Part shown: piece after piece, positions 37,549 through 50,380 of the stretch
Position numbering within the stretch: the stretch's first letter is position 1
How the letters are laid out: each line of letters begins with the position of its first letter
DNA from: Hyalella azteca
Taxonomy: Eukaryota > Arthropoda > Malacostraca > Amphipoda > Hyalellidae
NCBI RefSeq assembly: GCF_000764305.2
Contig: NW_025932549.1
Coordinates: 159,440 to 223,439 of the forward strand
Direction: 5' to 3'
Length of the DNA stretch: 64,000 nucleotides
Notes under the pieces: generated by a model
The model's database searches: none
Seen by the model: only the letters and a program-made list of their open reading frames with translations
What the model was told of the DNA's origin: nothing
Made by a program: the position numbers and the translations under genes

Positions 37549-38065
37549 AGGCCGTATATGATATATAAATGATAAATGCCTTGAATATCGTGATTTCGCC
37601 TACCTTCTTCTAAACCCGTATTTGTTTCTCTCCTGAGGTCACGAGGTGTAGGCGGGAATGAATTTTGGTTGCATTTTTAACTAAAAATGCGTACAAAAAA
37701 ATGCGTGCAAAAATTAGTTGAAAAAATGCGTGCATTTTCAACTAAAAATGCGTGAAGTTTAAAATCTATATATATTATTCAGTGATGCTTCGTATCTACG
37801 ATGCAGAGTTTAAATATTTGAATTCATTTTCAATTTTGATTGAGTCTAAATTTTTTTAGAATTTTTTCGAAATGTCCCCGTGCATACTTCACTCTGCTGT
37901 TGTTGAATTTACTGCTGTTGTTTGGAGTTGAATTTTTTACTGCTGTTGTTTACTGCTGTGTTGTAGTGGACTGACACTGCTCTTGTTGAATTTGCATTCC
38001 AAGAAGGTACAAAACTTTACCGATGGCTGTAATGTAGGGATTGTAGGAGGTTCAACTCCATACGT
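37549..38065. repeat. Shortened copy of the 27.07-27.85 kb segment
   Basis: It starts TAGGCCGTATATGATATATA and ends GAGGTTCAACTCCATACGTTAGTG, as at 27.07-27.85 kb, but several internal pieces are missing. It adds a small AAAATGCGTGCA duplication (37680-37750). It sits between two pieces of family A repeat. Confidence 0.9.
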
Positions 38066-38069
38066 TAGT

Positions 38070-40190
38070 GACACGATGCAGACACAGAACATGAATGATT
38101 GAAATGGCCATTTTAGTAACGGGATTTTAAGAGTTTAATGCAATGGCTGTGGCTGCACTTGCGTCATGATGCAGTCACAGAACATGAACGACTGTAATGG
38201 ACTTTTTCTCAACAGGCTCTTTAAAATTTAATGCTAGAGCTTCGGCTGCTTCTTCCTCTCAGTGTAGATGCATAATATTTTCTATCGCTCTTTACTTTTG
38301 CTGATGAGGTCTCAAATGTTGAATGTAATGACGTTAATTGAATCTGCGTTTTGTTGGAAATGCTGAAAATGAGCAGCTTGTATATTCGCTTAGCATACTC
38401 TTATATGTAATCGCATTGAACTATTTTTACATATTAACGTATTGATTTTAAACCAAATTGATCGAACAGTCTATCTAGCTATTTATCAATTCGTTTCGGG
38501 TTTATCTCAGCTAGTAGGTCAACATATTGTTCTTTACATGGTTACATGGTTTGCTAGTCAAGCCTGATATTGAGGGATAGTTATTTTTGCTAATTTTATG
38601 ATCGTAATCATGGTAAATTTGTGAGTTCACAACTCGCGGCTCCTAGAAGATTTCGATTTTTTATTAATTTTCTATTTTCATTCACAATTTTTCTTGATTT
38701 AATAATTTTTGTTACCATTGAAAACGATTAAATGTGAGGAACAAACTTTTGTCATTTTCTCAGCGTAGCAATTCTACAAACTTTTACCAATAGGTACATT
38801 AATCTTAGTCAGCGCCATGCTCACCTATCCCCGCCATTTAATTTCATCACATAAAAATTTGTTTCATACTGATTATTTATGTTGTCTTGGGTCGACCACA
38901 GCGGTTGCGAGACCGTCTCACCCATGAAAAATAGCGTCGGCAAATTAAGAAACGTCTGATAACGAAGAGATTAACAAACAGAAATTCATTTTCAAGAATG
39001 CAGAAAAAGTTTGCAAAGTTTCAGTATTGTTTCCTTGTGAATTAATAAGATGAATTCTTCATGACACGATTAAAGACGTGATGATGTAACCAGTTGTAAC
39101 TCGGTCCAGTTACAATATGATAAGTAATTGCACATCAAAAACACGAATTCTCGGTTCATCTGTGGAATTCAATGTGTAGAATTAATTTTATTATTTCAAG
39201 GCATTAATTTGTGATGAAGGTTGTTGCTGTCCTTTAGTAATCGAGTGCACCGCCGTAATAAAATTTTATGACCCAGCAGGCGATAGCGTTAGACTGGACA
39301 GCGCCATTTTCAGTTGGTGGCTCCCAGAACTGGTCCCCCAGGGGAGCGAGCGACCCCTGAGGGCGCCAGAGCTGCTGACGCATTAGAGCGGCGCCGGGGC
39401 GCCTAGGCTTCTTCCAGGCCCACCGCCGTCTGCTGCAGAGATGCTCTTGTTTTGTGTGGACTTCTCTTGTTTTGTGTGGACTTCTCTGTACAAGAACTTC
39501 CCTGGACTTCCCTGTGTGGACTTCACGGTGATGTGTAACCTTGTGGACTTCTCTGTACCCCGCAGAGATGCTCTTGTTCTGTGTGGACTTCTCGTACCCC
39601 TCGGTGATGTGTAACCTTGTGCACTTCTCTGTACCCCTCGGGGATGTGTAACCTTGACTTGCGGCTCAATATTTCTTCACGAGAAGTTCTACAAAAAATG
39701 CAATTAATGTTAAAATTACGATATGTTAAATGTTAATGTTAAAGTTACGATACGATCTTGTTAATTAGAATTTGGGACAGATGGCAGTTGCTACAATAAA
39801 TTATTTGCATAATTTTATTTATTTCTTCTCGTTGTCGTAGAAAATAGTTGCTGGAAAAATGTCTATGCAACAATACTTTCTCTTTGCACTAAAATGAGAG
39901 AAAAACTTTTTTCTGATGCGTATTGAGGAAGCAGGCTGTACTGTAGTTCAATTTGGTTTACGTTGGTTGATTGTGAATCAATATGGTTGATTCATATGCA
40001 AAATAAAGGAAAAGATGGGGTTTACTAACAAGCGTGTTACTTCGACCTTCATGTGTTATAAATGATGGTATTTTTATCTCAGCGCAATCTAATTTTGACT
40101 TGTAAATAATGTTCAAGTCTTGAACAGAACGTAGATAACGTCTGTTTCACCTTTGAGGTTGATTTAACTTTGGATTTATCGTGGCAAATT
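38070..40190. repeat. Paralogous block, right member (matches 20.8-22.8 kb)
   Basis: Begins with a family A unit (38070-38250), then follows the 20.93-22.8 kb order with insertions. A part at about 38.8-39.44 kb has no counterpart and includes a GC-rich patch at 39.28-39.43 kb (CCCCAGGGGAGCGAGCGACC). A reshuffled GATGTGTAACCTTGTG array lies at 39.45-39.65 kb. Similarity ends near 40190 at TTTATCGTGGCAAA. Confidence 0.86.
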
Positions 40191-40557
40191 GCTTAAATAA
40201 ACATGCAGAGAGCTTTTATCTGACCTCTGGTAAGCGCTTCTTATTTTCTAAGATGATGGATGACTCTACCCAGCAGCTCCTTATTCCTCCTTGTAATGAT
40301 GAATGCCTTCTGCACGCCTAAATATTATGGTTGCCAGTGCAGTTGTGGCTCGTTTCCACTAGCATTGTGAGTTATATGCTCATTAATTTTGGATTTAAAA
40401 AGCCAAGTAGCCAGCCTGGCCCTTAGCAAAGATGATCTTTTTCGGTCTCTATGCGCAACTGTGCGTCGGCTGGTTGAGCTCCCTTTTTGTATATACGAGC
40501 GAACGCAGTTTCCCTATCCTATGATTCGCCCAAATGTTACCGCCAGCGTCATTTTTT
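40191..40557. other. Non-coding stretch
   Basis: No feature was recognised. Confidence 0.4.
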
Positions 40558-40710
40558 TGTAGCATTTACTCGTTTGTGAAAAAATGCACTATTGTGCTCG
40601 TCATGTCCGTCCGTCTGTCTGTCCGTCTGTGATTTCACGTTTTCGTCGACGAGAAAATGCGCTCTCTGTCACTCACTGCAGTGAGTACTGAGTTATATTT
40701 TTTTAGCATT
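40558..40710. repeat. Dispersed 150-bp repeat, copy 1
   Basis: The block AGCATTTACTCGTTTGTGAA, then GCTCGTCATGTCCGTCCGTC, then CACGTTTTCGTCGACGAGAA is shared with 59997-60145. Toward the right is a perfect 16-bp palindrome ACTCACTGCAGTGAGT. It is a small mobile or satellite-derived element of unknown class. Confidence 0.88.
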
Positions 40711-41844
40711 TACTATAGTTTTCTTTGTTAAATATCGCGAATGAAAATGTGTGCAATCCTGACAATTTCATTTGTCTACAAGTTAATGATGGAAGAGAGA
40801 CAATTTTTTCTAAATTTTATGTGCGAGTTGAGGAGGATCAAGTTGAAAACTGATGCGCGTTAGCCACAAGCGTTTTTCGTGCTCACGATTAAATGATCGT
40901 TTATTTATATTGCTATTTTAACAACACAATCAAGTCATTGGAACGAGTCATAATGGCGCCATTTCCGTCAATTCGTATAATGGCGGCAATTCCCGTCAAA
41001 GTCGTGTGTTGATCATTCGTTGAGCTTAAAAATCTTTGAATGGAAAATGTTTTTCCTTTTTGAATAAATTCATCAAGAATCTATAATTGATTGTTTGATA
41101 TCTTTCCAGTCTCATTCAATTTTTAAATGCCTCGTTCAAAAAAGCAGTTAACCAGTTTAGCGTATGTATTTGAATCCATTTAATCGTGCATTTTAGTTCG
41201 CAAAAATCATCGACAGCTTCAATCATCGACAGCTTCTGCTTTGACAGCTTTAATTTATCCTCTTGAGTTACCCATATGCGCACCATTATCTTATCTATTT
41301 GAAATGTTTATTGGTGCCATCATCTCCATTTCTCTTTGAACTTGGAAACCATGGGCATAAAACGAGGCGTCGAAGGAAGGTACGTACGCCTCGCAGACCT
41401 CGCAACAGAGCGCGTCGGAGCTGCACCACACAGTCACGCACGCTGTAAACATTTACTGAGTTTCGATGATCGATCGAGACGGGTTATCGAGGCCGCGTGA
41501 TGCCCGTCATTCTCTGCCCTCAGAGTCACGTCTATATTCTTTTCAGTTCTCTCGCTTAATATTTCATAATCGTTTGTTAAATATGGTCGATTTGTTGTAA
41601 AATTACCAGAAAATTCCGATGATGTTTAGTTTGATTGAAGACGAGAATAAAAAAGTTCATTCATTATACTTATGCGTTGTCCAGGTAAATGGTAGCTGAA
41701 AACTTTTTGATGCTATAAAAGCGTTTTTGTCCTCAAAAATCTCATGTCGGAAATTAAAATTTTCGTACATATTTTCCGAATATTTATTGCAAGCTTCTCT
41801 TGAGTTCTTCGTCATTCGCTTGGTTGCACGAACTTTCTTTTACG
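40711..41844. other. Non-coding stretch
   Basis: A 61-codon frame with an Arg-rich tail (41263-41448, +) lies in a GC-richer patch and has no known motif. No repeat was recognised. Confidence 0.4.
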
Positions 41845-42926
41845 TTTCTTTGTCTGCGTTTGAGTTCTCTAGTAAATTTCACTGGATGTTTTAGTTTGTG
41901 TCGATGTTATTTTTAATTTATAAGTTGTTTTCATCAAATATCTACACTGGGTTTGAGTTTTCTTGCAAGTTAGATCCTGTCTACTCCGTACTCATCGATC
42001 CCCTCGCATTTACTTTTAATTAATTAACTTTGTTCGCAATTATATAGACGGATTTATCATATATGCGAAATATTTTGAAATATTAATATTAGTAACTAAT
42101 ACTTACTATACTAGTAACTAGTAACTACTATACTAGTAACTAGTAACTTACTATACTACTAGTAAATACTAAATACTAATTAGTAACTTACTCTGGAATG
42201 GGCAGAATGTCTTAATAGCGGTTTCAGCGTGTAGTATAGGCCGTAGGCCTGTCGCTGATTCTTAACATCGCAGAACATTCACAGCATTTTGCGGTCTCGA
42301 ACTCGCAACTCACTGCCACAATTCTGCTGTGAACTCTTCCTGGTCAGTTATTCATTTTCGGTTTACCTAACTGAGGCGGAGGCCACCATGCTACCAGCCA
42401 CTCAGGGTGACAGTGATGGAGGAGATTGCAATCCTTTGTTCTCGTCTCTCTCATTTTGATCTCGATGCAATTTCTGATGTGGCACTTTTGCCATCTTCGT
42501 TCTGGCGATAGTTTTGATTTCTTTTGTCGTAAATGAAATTGAATTTTGCGCGCCTGTTGAAATTGAATTTTGCTCGCCTCAGTTTTTTTTATAATGATTT
42601 TGTTATTTTATATTTTTTAGTCATGACATAGCTGTTTGATTTAGTTTTTGAATAGCCGAAACCATTTTATTGTATGTTTAAGAATTTATTTATATAATCA
42701 TTATGCCGATAATTATGTCGACGAACTCATTTTATAGTTAAAAAAAACTTGTTCAATCATTCTAATTTTATTAGGAACGCAATGTTAAATTTATTTCAAA
42801 ATTTTTCTTTCTCTCTGAAAAAGGGAAAATATCATTGATGTTTGCTGGCTAAGCGAACGGATGAGATTAACTTTGAAAAATATATTTTACGGCAGCGACT
42901 GTCAAGTAAACAAAAGCCAGTCCGTA
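41845..42926. repeat. Segmental duplication, copy 1
   Basis: TTTCTTTGTCTGCGTTTGAG at 41845 begins a block matching 44281-45276. Shared marks include GCATTTTGCGGTCTCGAACT, GGCGGAGGCCACCATGCTAC and CGGCAGCGACTGTCAAGTAA. Copy 1 holds an extra ACTAGTAACTAGTAAC-type tract (about 42090-42190) absent from copy 2. No conserved reading frame was seen. Confidence 0.93.
42090..42190. repeat. Low-complexity CTAGTAACTAGTAACT tract
   Basis: Repeated CTAGTAAC and TTACTATA motifs, only in the 41.8-kb copy of the duplication. Confidence 0.85.
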
Positions 42927-44280
42927 ATCTTCAAGTTAGAGAAAAATCAGCTTTTTCCTTAAGATGTTTTTTTTGTGAGGCGCCACTATACTGACACATA
43001 AACAGCACTGTTTTGGCTGTCGCTGCATCAGCAGTAGCAAACAAAGGCTCGTCAAGTCACAGCAAGGCTCTGGCCACTTATGTTATCAGCCGTGTTCAAG
43101 TCTGGCGTCGTGGTCTTCACTTGAACACTATTTTTGCCCTAACTGCCTTTGGCGCCCAAAGAAATGCAGTGGAAAAATCAAAGACATCCTCTGGTGATAG
43201 CAACGGACACTTGTGTGCAATTTGGTCTTCGCTTGACTTGGCTTTGCTGTTTTGAGACCCGAGGCAATTTACTAACGGATGCCTGCTTTGAAGTGTGATT
43301 TTGTACTGAAATATCTTCGGACATACTGCGTGGACGATCTAGTTGATTTCTTCTACTCACAGCCATTGAAGCTTTTTCAAGTCAATTTCTTTAGTGATTG
43401 AGGAGTTGCAGAATGCAAATAATCAGTCAAACATGTAGGCAATTTGCTCCTGCTTTATCTTTCCAGCAAAAGAAATCATAGTTATATTTCATGAATTTAA
43501 ATTTTCTTTCAAGCTTCTTGAGACAGCATTTATTTTATTAATTTATTTAATGAAAAAATCATTCCGAAATTGAATTCGAATCAAATTTTCTAGATTTTCT
43601 GGAAAAAAATATATATAGCACTTGAACCTCCTCCTAATGAAATTCCTTTTTATTTTTCCATTTCTCCTAAATCAGTACGAATGGCTCGTCAACTTAAAAT
43701 TGACAACAATTATTTAATACAATAAAAGTGTTTCAAGATCAATGAGATTAGTCAGCTTAGGTTTTGCTTGTGATTCGAATTGCAACGACAGTTTAGTGTA
43801 TGCCAAACGAATTTGTGGTAAAATTGTTTATTTTCTGTAAAATTCATTTACTTCTTTCCCTTAGAATTGATTAGTTCTGGACGCTGACTGGTCAGTTTGT
43901 ATGGTTTTACTGCTGTTTGAGGATACGCTTGTCAACCTATCATTGACCTTAGCACCCCGTATATAAGGCATTTACAAAATTCGAGAATTATAAAACTGTA
44001 AAAAAATCGATCTGGCATTTTAAGAATTAGACAGAAATACAGAAAACTCCAGTTAATAAATTCTTAACTTTAAAATTGTTAATCTGCGATACAAGTGAAA
44101 TATTTTTGATACAATATCGAATTGGTCGTGCTTCTAAGATTTCCTAGATCGGCTGATGTAGAGATGACCTTCCAACACACGCAGGCAGTTAAACCGGTCA
44201 GCTTTTAATTTCATACGAGCAACATATGCGTTCAAAACGCAATTTGTTTATGAAGCTGTTTTTATTCTAAATTGTGACCG
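42927..44280. other. Spacer between the two duplicate copies
   Basis: Non-coding; an 80-codon frame at 43013-43255 (+) and a 62-codon antisense frame show no known motif. Confidence 0.4.
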
Positions 44281-45276
44281 TTTCTTTGTCTGCGTTTGAG
44301 TTCTCTAGTAAATTTTTACTGGATGTTTTAGTTTGTGTCGATGTTATTTATAATTTATAAGTTGTTTTCATCACATATCCTCACTGGGTTTGAGTTCTCT
44401 TGCAAGTTAGATCCTGTCTGGTAACTCCGAACTTATCGATCCCTTCACATGAACCTTGAATTTAATTACTTTGTTCACATCTTGAACGGATTTGTCATTA
44501 ATGTGAAATATTTTGAAATATTAGTATTAGGAATACCTCTGTCTTACTCTGTAATGGACAGAATGTCTTAATAGCGGTTTCAGCGTTTAGTAGCGGTTTC
44601 AGCGTGTAATAGGCCGTAAGCCTGTCGCCGATTCTTAAAATCGCAGAACATTCACAGCATTTTGCGGTCTCGAACTCGCAACTCACTGCCACAATTCTGC
44701 TGTGAACTCTTCCTGGTCAGTTTTTCATTTTCGGTTTACGTAGCTGAGGCGGAGGCCACCATGCTACCAGCCACTCAGGGTGACAGTGATGGAGGAGATT
44801 GCAATCCTTTGTTCTCGTCTCTCTCATTTTGATCTCGATGCAATTTCTGATGTGGCACTTTTGCCATCTTCGTTCTGGCGATAGTTTTGATTTCTCTTGT
44901 CATAAATGAAATTGAATTTTGCGCGTCTGTTCTCTGTTTTTTTTTAAATGATTGGTTATTTTATTTTTTTGAGTATTGCCATAGCTGTTTGATTCAGTTT
45001 TTGAATCGCCGAAACCGTTTTTTTTGTATGTTTAAGAATTTATTTATACAATCATCATGCTGATAATTATGTCGACAAACCTATTTTCTAGTTGAAAAAT
45101 CTTGTTCAATCCTAATTTTATTAGGAACGCAATTAATAATTCATTTCAATATTGTGCTTTCTATCCGAAAAAGGGAAAATATCATTGATGTTTTCTGGCT
45201 GAGCGAACGGATGAGATTAACTTTGAAAAATATATTTTACGGCAGCGACTGTCAAGTAAACAAAACCCAGTCCGTA
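44281..45276. repeat. Segmental duplication, copy 2, ending at an assembly join
   Basis: Matches 41845-42926 to its last base (AGTCCGTA) and then stops at the N at 45277, 8 bases before the adapter junction. The right end is therefore set by assembly, not biology. A second TAGCGGTTTCAGCGT is duplicated at about 44570-44605. Confidence 0.92.
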
Positions 45277-45284
45277 NTCATATG

Positions 45285-45322
45285 CTGTCTCTTATACACA
45301 TCTAGATGTGTATAAGAGACAG
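45285..45322. other. Nextera mate-pair junction adapter (Tn5 mosaic ends), sequencing artefact
   Basis: CTGTCTCTTATACACATCT (45285-45303) is followed directly by its reverse complement AGATGTGTATAAGAGACAG (45304-45322). This is the 19-bp Tn5 mosaic end twice, the exact junction formed when Nextera mate-pair fragments are circularised. It is not genomic. An N precedes it at 45277 and a tandem repeat follows it. Confidence 0.97.
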
Positions 45323-45386
45323 GCCATAACTGGCCGCTGCCATAACTGGCCGCTGCCATAACTGGCCGCTGCCATAACTGGACGCT
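45323..45386. repeat. 16-bp tandem repeat, 4 copies, starting at the adapter
   Basis: GCCATAACTGGCCGCT is repeated four times with one change in the last copy. It abuts the adapter directly, so its left end and copy number are unreliable. Confidence 0.93.
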
Positions 45387-48300
45387 GACTGGCCCAGTTT
45401 TGAGAAAAAAAGTCCATCCTTTGGTGCTCTTGATGCCGGCCTCCTTTTAAATTTATTCTTTGAAGTAAAACGCGAAGTATTAAACATGAAATATATTTTT
45501 TTGTCTGTGCATATGGACTAAAATCCTATTGCTTTCGTGCTTGTGGGTCTATGATGTAGTACCGTGGACACGCAGGACGTTTTAATCCCGTGTAAATTTT
45601 GCTTGTGCATCATGCGGAATAACATCTCGTATTTTTAAGAAAACTTTCCATGTTGTTTTGCAAGCTCCGAAATTTTGTTCAATTTTGAAGCGAATGAAGT
45701 TTGAAAAGTAGATTTATCAGCACGTGCTGTCAAGACAAAATTCAAAATTGTAGGGAGGCTTTCATTCTTGGGGTGTTCTATTATATGTATGAAGCTGCGT
45801 ATTATTATTATGTATTACATGTATGAAGCTGTGACGATGGACCAGCAAAATAGACGCTCTCAAGCACTCGAAATTTTTTTTTAATACTAACTTCGAAATG
45901 GAGCTGCGAGCGTCACGTGACAACAAAAAAATAAATAAATAATATATCATATTTTTTTTGCTGCTCACGATTTAATGCGAAATCATTGAAATCAATTTTT
46001 GTTTTTGCCATATTTTCTAAACACCCCAATTGCTATGATGTTTAATTCTACCCAAAACCCCAATTTTTTTCAAATTTATCTATATAACATTTCCGATATC
46101 AGCGAATTTCTCAACAGAAATAGTATGAAGTGTCCCAAAGTATATACAACTCAAATTACAAGTAAACTACTTCAGATTTCTGTATTATCTGGCTTTTTTG
46201 ATTTGAGACACAATGTTTGTACTCTTGATGTAAATTTATGCTATTCAGTTGTTGTTTATCTTATCATCAAATTTCAAGTATCCTCAATAATTATTGTCTT
46301 CGTGCACACATTAAGTTGGCAGGATCGATGCTGGCTGTAATGTGGGGGTTTAAAATCACGTCGTTGACTTATGTAATATAGAACGTCCTCAAAAACTAGC
46401 TATGTCCGCACGTGAACGTTCTTCTTAAATAATTTTAATCGACTTCAACCTTACAAGAATTTTTCCAAGTAGGGAGATATTAGGTGAACATAACAAGCAC
46501 GTTCACAAAGTTGATAAATTGGTATAATTTAAGAATAGGTATAATTTAAGAATAATTTAATTAAGAAAAAATATGAATTTAAATAAATAATCTTCGTGCC
46601 TCTTCTGAGAAAAGATTTTTGTGTTCTCTATGTCAAGAACGAAACTATAGTAAACAGAAAATCAAATAATAAAGTAAACATGAATCGAATTTAATCACTA
46701 CAAATTTGAACAACAATAAACATCGATATTTCTTCCTACCCTTTTTTTCATTGAATGCAATAAATTGAAATAAAACCAAGTCACAAAGCTTCTCAAAGCT
46801 CAAGAAACAATAGTAAAGCTTTCGACATGTCGTGGCCACGTCAATATGAATGAAAACTGAAGAAGAGCGTTCATAAGATAGTGATCAATATATAATGTTA
46901 TAACCATAAAATATGTACAGTTAAACAATTGTTCCTCAAGAACTCGAATATTATTCTTGCAACATTATCATTGGCGAATTAATATTATTGATACAATATA
47001 TTTCTAAGTAATTTTCAGCTCTGTTCACAATCACGCCTGATTTTTCCGTAGATTGTAAACGATTTCCGAAAATAACTTGAATCTTATTATAGGGATGGGA
47101 AAATGAAGACTCTGCGTGGGGTAGTGATAACATTAATACGTTACTACCCTTACTCACTCGGCTGTTAATGATTGCAGTCACAATTTGATGCTTGAGATGT
47201 CCAAGATATGTACATTTTACTAACTTTTAATTATTTAAGCTTCTGACTGAAGTTTGAAATGGATTAATTTTCGTTATTAATTATTTTATTAGTAATGTTT
47301 ATTAATTTCATGCCACAGAACATGTTGTCAAGCCAGAATCTTAATTTAGTTCCAGCCTTTGATCCAATTGGCATTGTTTCAAGTTGCACGTTTGGCTCCA
47401 AAAAGATTGTTTTCGTTTCCTTTTACGTTGTCCCAACGTCCCGAATTAATATCGTATCCGGATGGTAACAATTTAATCTTTTTATTTCTGTTTTGCCGCG
47501 GCCCCCTCGTCCACAAGTCCAGTATGGTAAAGATTGAGACTTGCGTCCCTCAGTGAACTCCCTCGCCGCAAACACTTAGCTCAATGCTACCGAAAACTCT
47601 CCCCCTATATTCATTCAGGTCCGCTCTTGTACGGCAGAGATGGATCCCTTTATCTTCCTACCTGCATTGAAGCGCAAATTCTTTTACAATCTAGGCAGCT
47701 CCATACCACTCTTTGGTTACTTACCACTAGAGCATCGCGCCAAACATATCTCGCGCATCGTTCCTGTGTTAATTTACTTGGAACATTTATGTTCTCTTAA
47801 TTTAAGTCCGCGATCGTGGATTAATCCTTGGTACTGAGTGCGTAAGTATTTATTTCTTTGCCGAGTCGATTTCCAAAATTTAGGGTAAGCTGCCAACTTT
47901 TTTTACAAGGATGTTACCTGGATTTTTAGTTTTATGGCCCGAAAAGTTAGATCACTGGAGGACTTTAGTCTTGATCAGCAATCCATTCGGCAAAGAGGTC
48001 TACGACGGAGCTTGCAAGTTACCAAATAATGTGGGTTACGATCTGCCGATCTCTTGAGTTCCCGCCGCTCTACCCCTTACCGCCTACAAATAAGGATTCG
48101 TTGAGAAATGTGACTTTATCGTTGGCTCTATAATTTTTCTCATCTCAAGCTATTTAGGTGTATCCGAAGTAGAAATGCGATTATCATTTAGTTTGTATAG
48201 TTTATATTAATAAGTAAATGAAAGATTACATAAGTAAGTAAAATTAAATTGTGAAATTGAATTCGAAATTTACCAGTTCAAGATTTACTTGATTTGTATA

Positions 48301-48940
48301 AACTAGGAGATTTACCAAAAGATACTTCGTCTATTAGAAAATTAGCTTTTTAGCTTTTGTCTTTACGAAAGCTCTCCCGCTCTTCTGTCTCATTACTTAT
48401 ACGTAATTTTCGTAGGCCATCAACCATTTATAGCCCTAGTAAAACGCTCAAGTCTATTTAAAATCTCATAGCCCAGATCAGTTATCGAATAATTTAATAA
48501 TTTTGTATTTAATTTAATTTACCAAAAAGTTGCTGAATAATTTGTGTGTCATTCCCTAGTGATTCTGATTTACCGGACGCTGCTCATGCACGGACTGAAA
48601 TTTTCGTGCGTTGCGGCCATCGTGACATACTCATTCACGAATAATTTATTTCAGATAAATAATGATTCGTTAGTTGATCATTCGAATTATACGATAAATT
48701 TCGTGCAGGCTCCCTTCTATATGATCTTTTGTCAAATTAATGGGAGTTGGCATACTAGACCCCATTAGTGCCAAAGGAACTTTCGACATGTTTTACTGTT
48801 GAGAAATTGTGTACGTAACAAATAACAACTCTGCGACGAACACTATTTTACAACGTTAGGAGACTCGTAAGTCTGGCTGAGCCTCCATTACAGAGCTTGA
48901 GATTATCCTACGAGTTTCCTGCTATTACTCCGGACACGTG
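45387..48940. other. AT-rich non-coding stretch
   Basis: Holds a 113-codon AT-rich frame (45999-46340, +), a small GGTATAATTTAAGAATA duplication (46520-46560), and overlapping frames of 65-88 codons at 47.36-47.84 kb in two phases with no recognised domain. Confidence 0.4.
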
Positions 48941-48966
48941 AAGGCCCGAGTCGTGACTCGGGCCTT
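48941..48966. repeat. Perfect 12-bp inverted repeat (hairpin)
   Basis: AAGGCCCGAGTC, two bases, GACTCGGGCCTT. The right arm is the first unit of the following 20-bp array. Confidence 0.95.
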
Positions 48967-49029
48967 GCAGTCGTTACTCGGGCCTTGCAGTCGTGACTCG
49001 GGCCTTGGAGTCGTGACTCGGGCCTTGGA
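48955..49029. repeat. 20-bp tandem repeat, about 4 copies, cut by adapter
   Basis: GACTCGGGCCTTGCAGTCGT is repeated with G/C changes. The array ends abruptly at the mosaic-end sequence at 49030. Confidence 0.95.
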
Positions 49030-49050
49030 CTGTCTCTTATACACATCTAG
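49030..49050. other. Half Nextera junction adapter, sequencing artefact
   Basis: CTGTCTCTTATACACATCTAG is the first 21 bases of the junction seen whole at 45285, followed by an N at 49051. Confidence 0.96.
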
Positions 49051-49051
49051 N

Positions 49052-50380
49052 TTAATTTAGTTTGTTGTTGATCACTCAGGTTATGAGTTGGCATTCTAAT
49101 TTTTATTCATGGTTCTTTTATACACTTATTTTTTAAACAAATTATGATTAATATTTTACATTTTATGAGTTCTTTTTGAGTTTCTGAAAAATCCCTCATT
49201 GAATTTATTTTTGAAAAGGATCTATGATATTGTACAATACGGCGAGTATTCTGCTTGTTAATTTCTTTACATTTACTTACATATTTGTAACTAAATATTT
49301 TTGTAATTATTTTTTGCATCTTTTCAAAATAGAACTTCATCGGCGTTTGAGAGAATTTACATTTGAATGATATGCGCAGACAGTTAATTAGTGCATGCCT
49401 TCTCAGCACATTCACTACACAAACTTTTATAAAGACTTCTGGAACTTCAACTTAAAGCTCACTGTATCAACAGTTTAATTTAACAAGTTTTTACTTTATT
49501 ATAAATATTCATATTATAATATAAGTACATTATATATTTATATTAAAACCATACAAGTTTTTTTTGTAAACGGTCGTTAATAAACCAAATTTGTTAGCAA
49601 ACGTTTCATGATTGATTTACAATTTCTTATGCGCGTCATATTTTTGAAATGATCTATTTCAAAACTATTTATATTATATATTTTATAACCTATATATTTC
49701 ATTATCTATTATCTATTATATTTTATTATCTATGAACTATTATACATGCTGTAGCGCTGCACTTGTCGCACCGCACGTCACCGCTACCTTTCACTCCAGT
49801 TTGTCAACGGTATCTCGGTACCTAAATCGACTGTTCAGAGAAATTATTGAATTACTTAGCCCATTATGTTGGGGCCCATTATTAGTTGGGGACTAATAAA
49901 AAAATAAGCATTCTCGGACCCCGAACACTTGGCCAACGATCGCAAATAAAGGATGAATAAAAACTGATGAATAAAGAACTATAATAATAAATCTAAGAAA
50001 ACAAAACTATAAAAACTATAAACCGTGTGTCTTCCTAGCTCTTGCCTATTAATTCCTAATCATGTCCTAGGTCAATCACAAATAAGTAAAGATTCATTTG
50101 CGAAGTCAACGGTGGTGAATCAAAACGGAAATGACAAATTTAACGAACCCTATTGTAATCCCTAACAATCGTTGTTGAAATATTTATAAAATTTTGGTTT
50201 CATTATTTTCGATGCAAATCTTGTTGGTTTACTTATTATAACTTGCGTGAATTGTGGTGTGTGGACTTTCAACAGCCATGTAACTCATTCAATTTTCTTT
50301 TGAAAATATAATTGTTTGAGTTACAATAAAAACTAGTACAAGCAATTAATATTAATTAAGCCTAGTTCTATTTATGAAGC
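49052..50380. other. AT-rich non-coding stretch
   Basis: A 102-codon minus-strand frame (49107-49415) is Lys/Ile-rich and unassigned. TATTATATATTT-type tracts lie at 49.5-49.75 kb. A short GTTGGGGCC / GTTGGGGAC duplication lies near 49870. Confidence 0.4.

Noticed and set aside
47359..47840. Frames of 65, 88 and 65 codons, considered as a transposon or gene remnant
   Set aside because: They lie in two different phases, and no family signature was seen.
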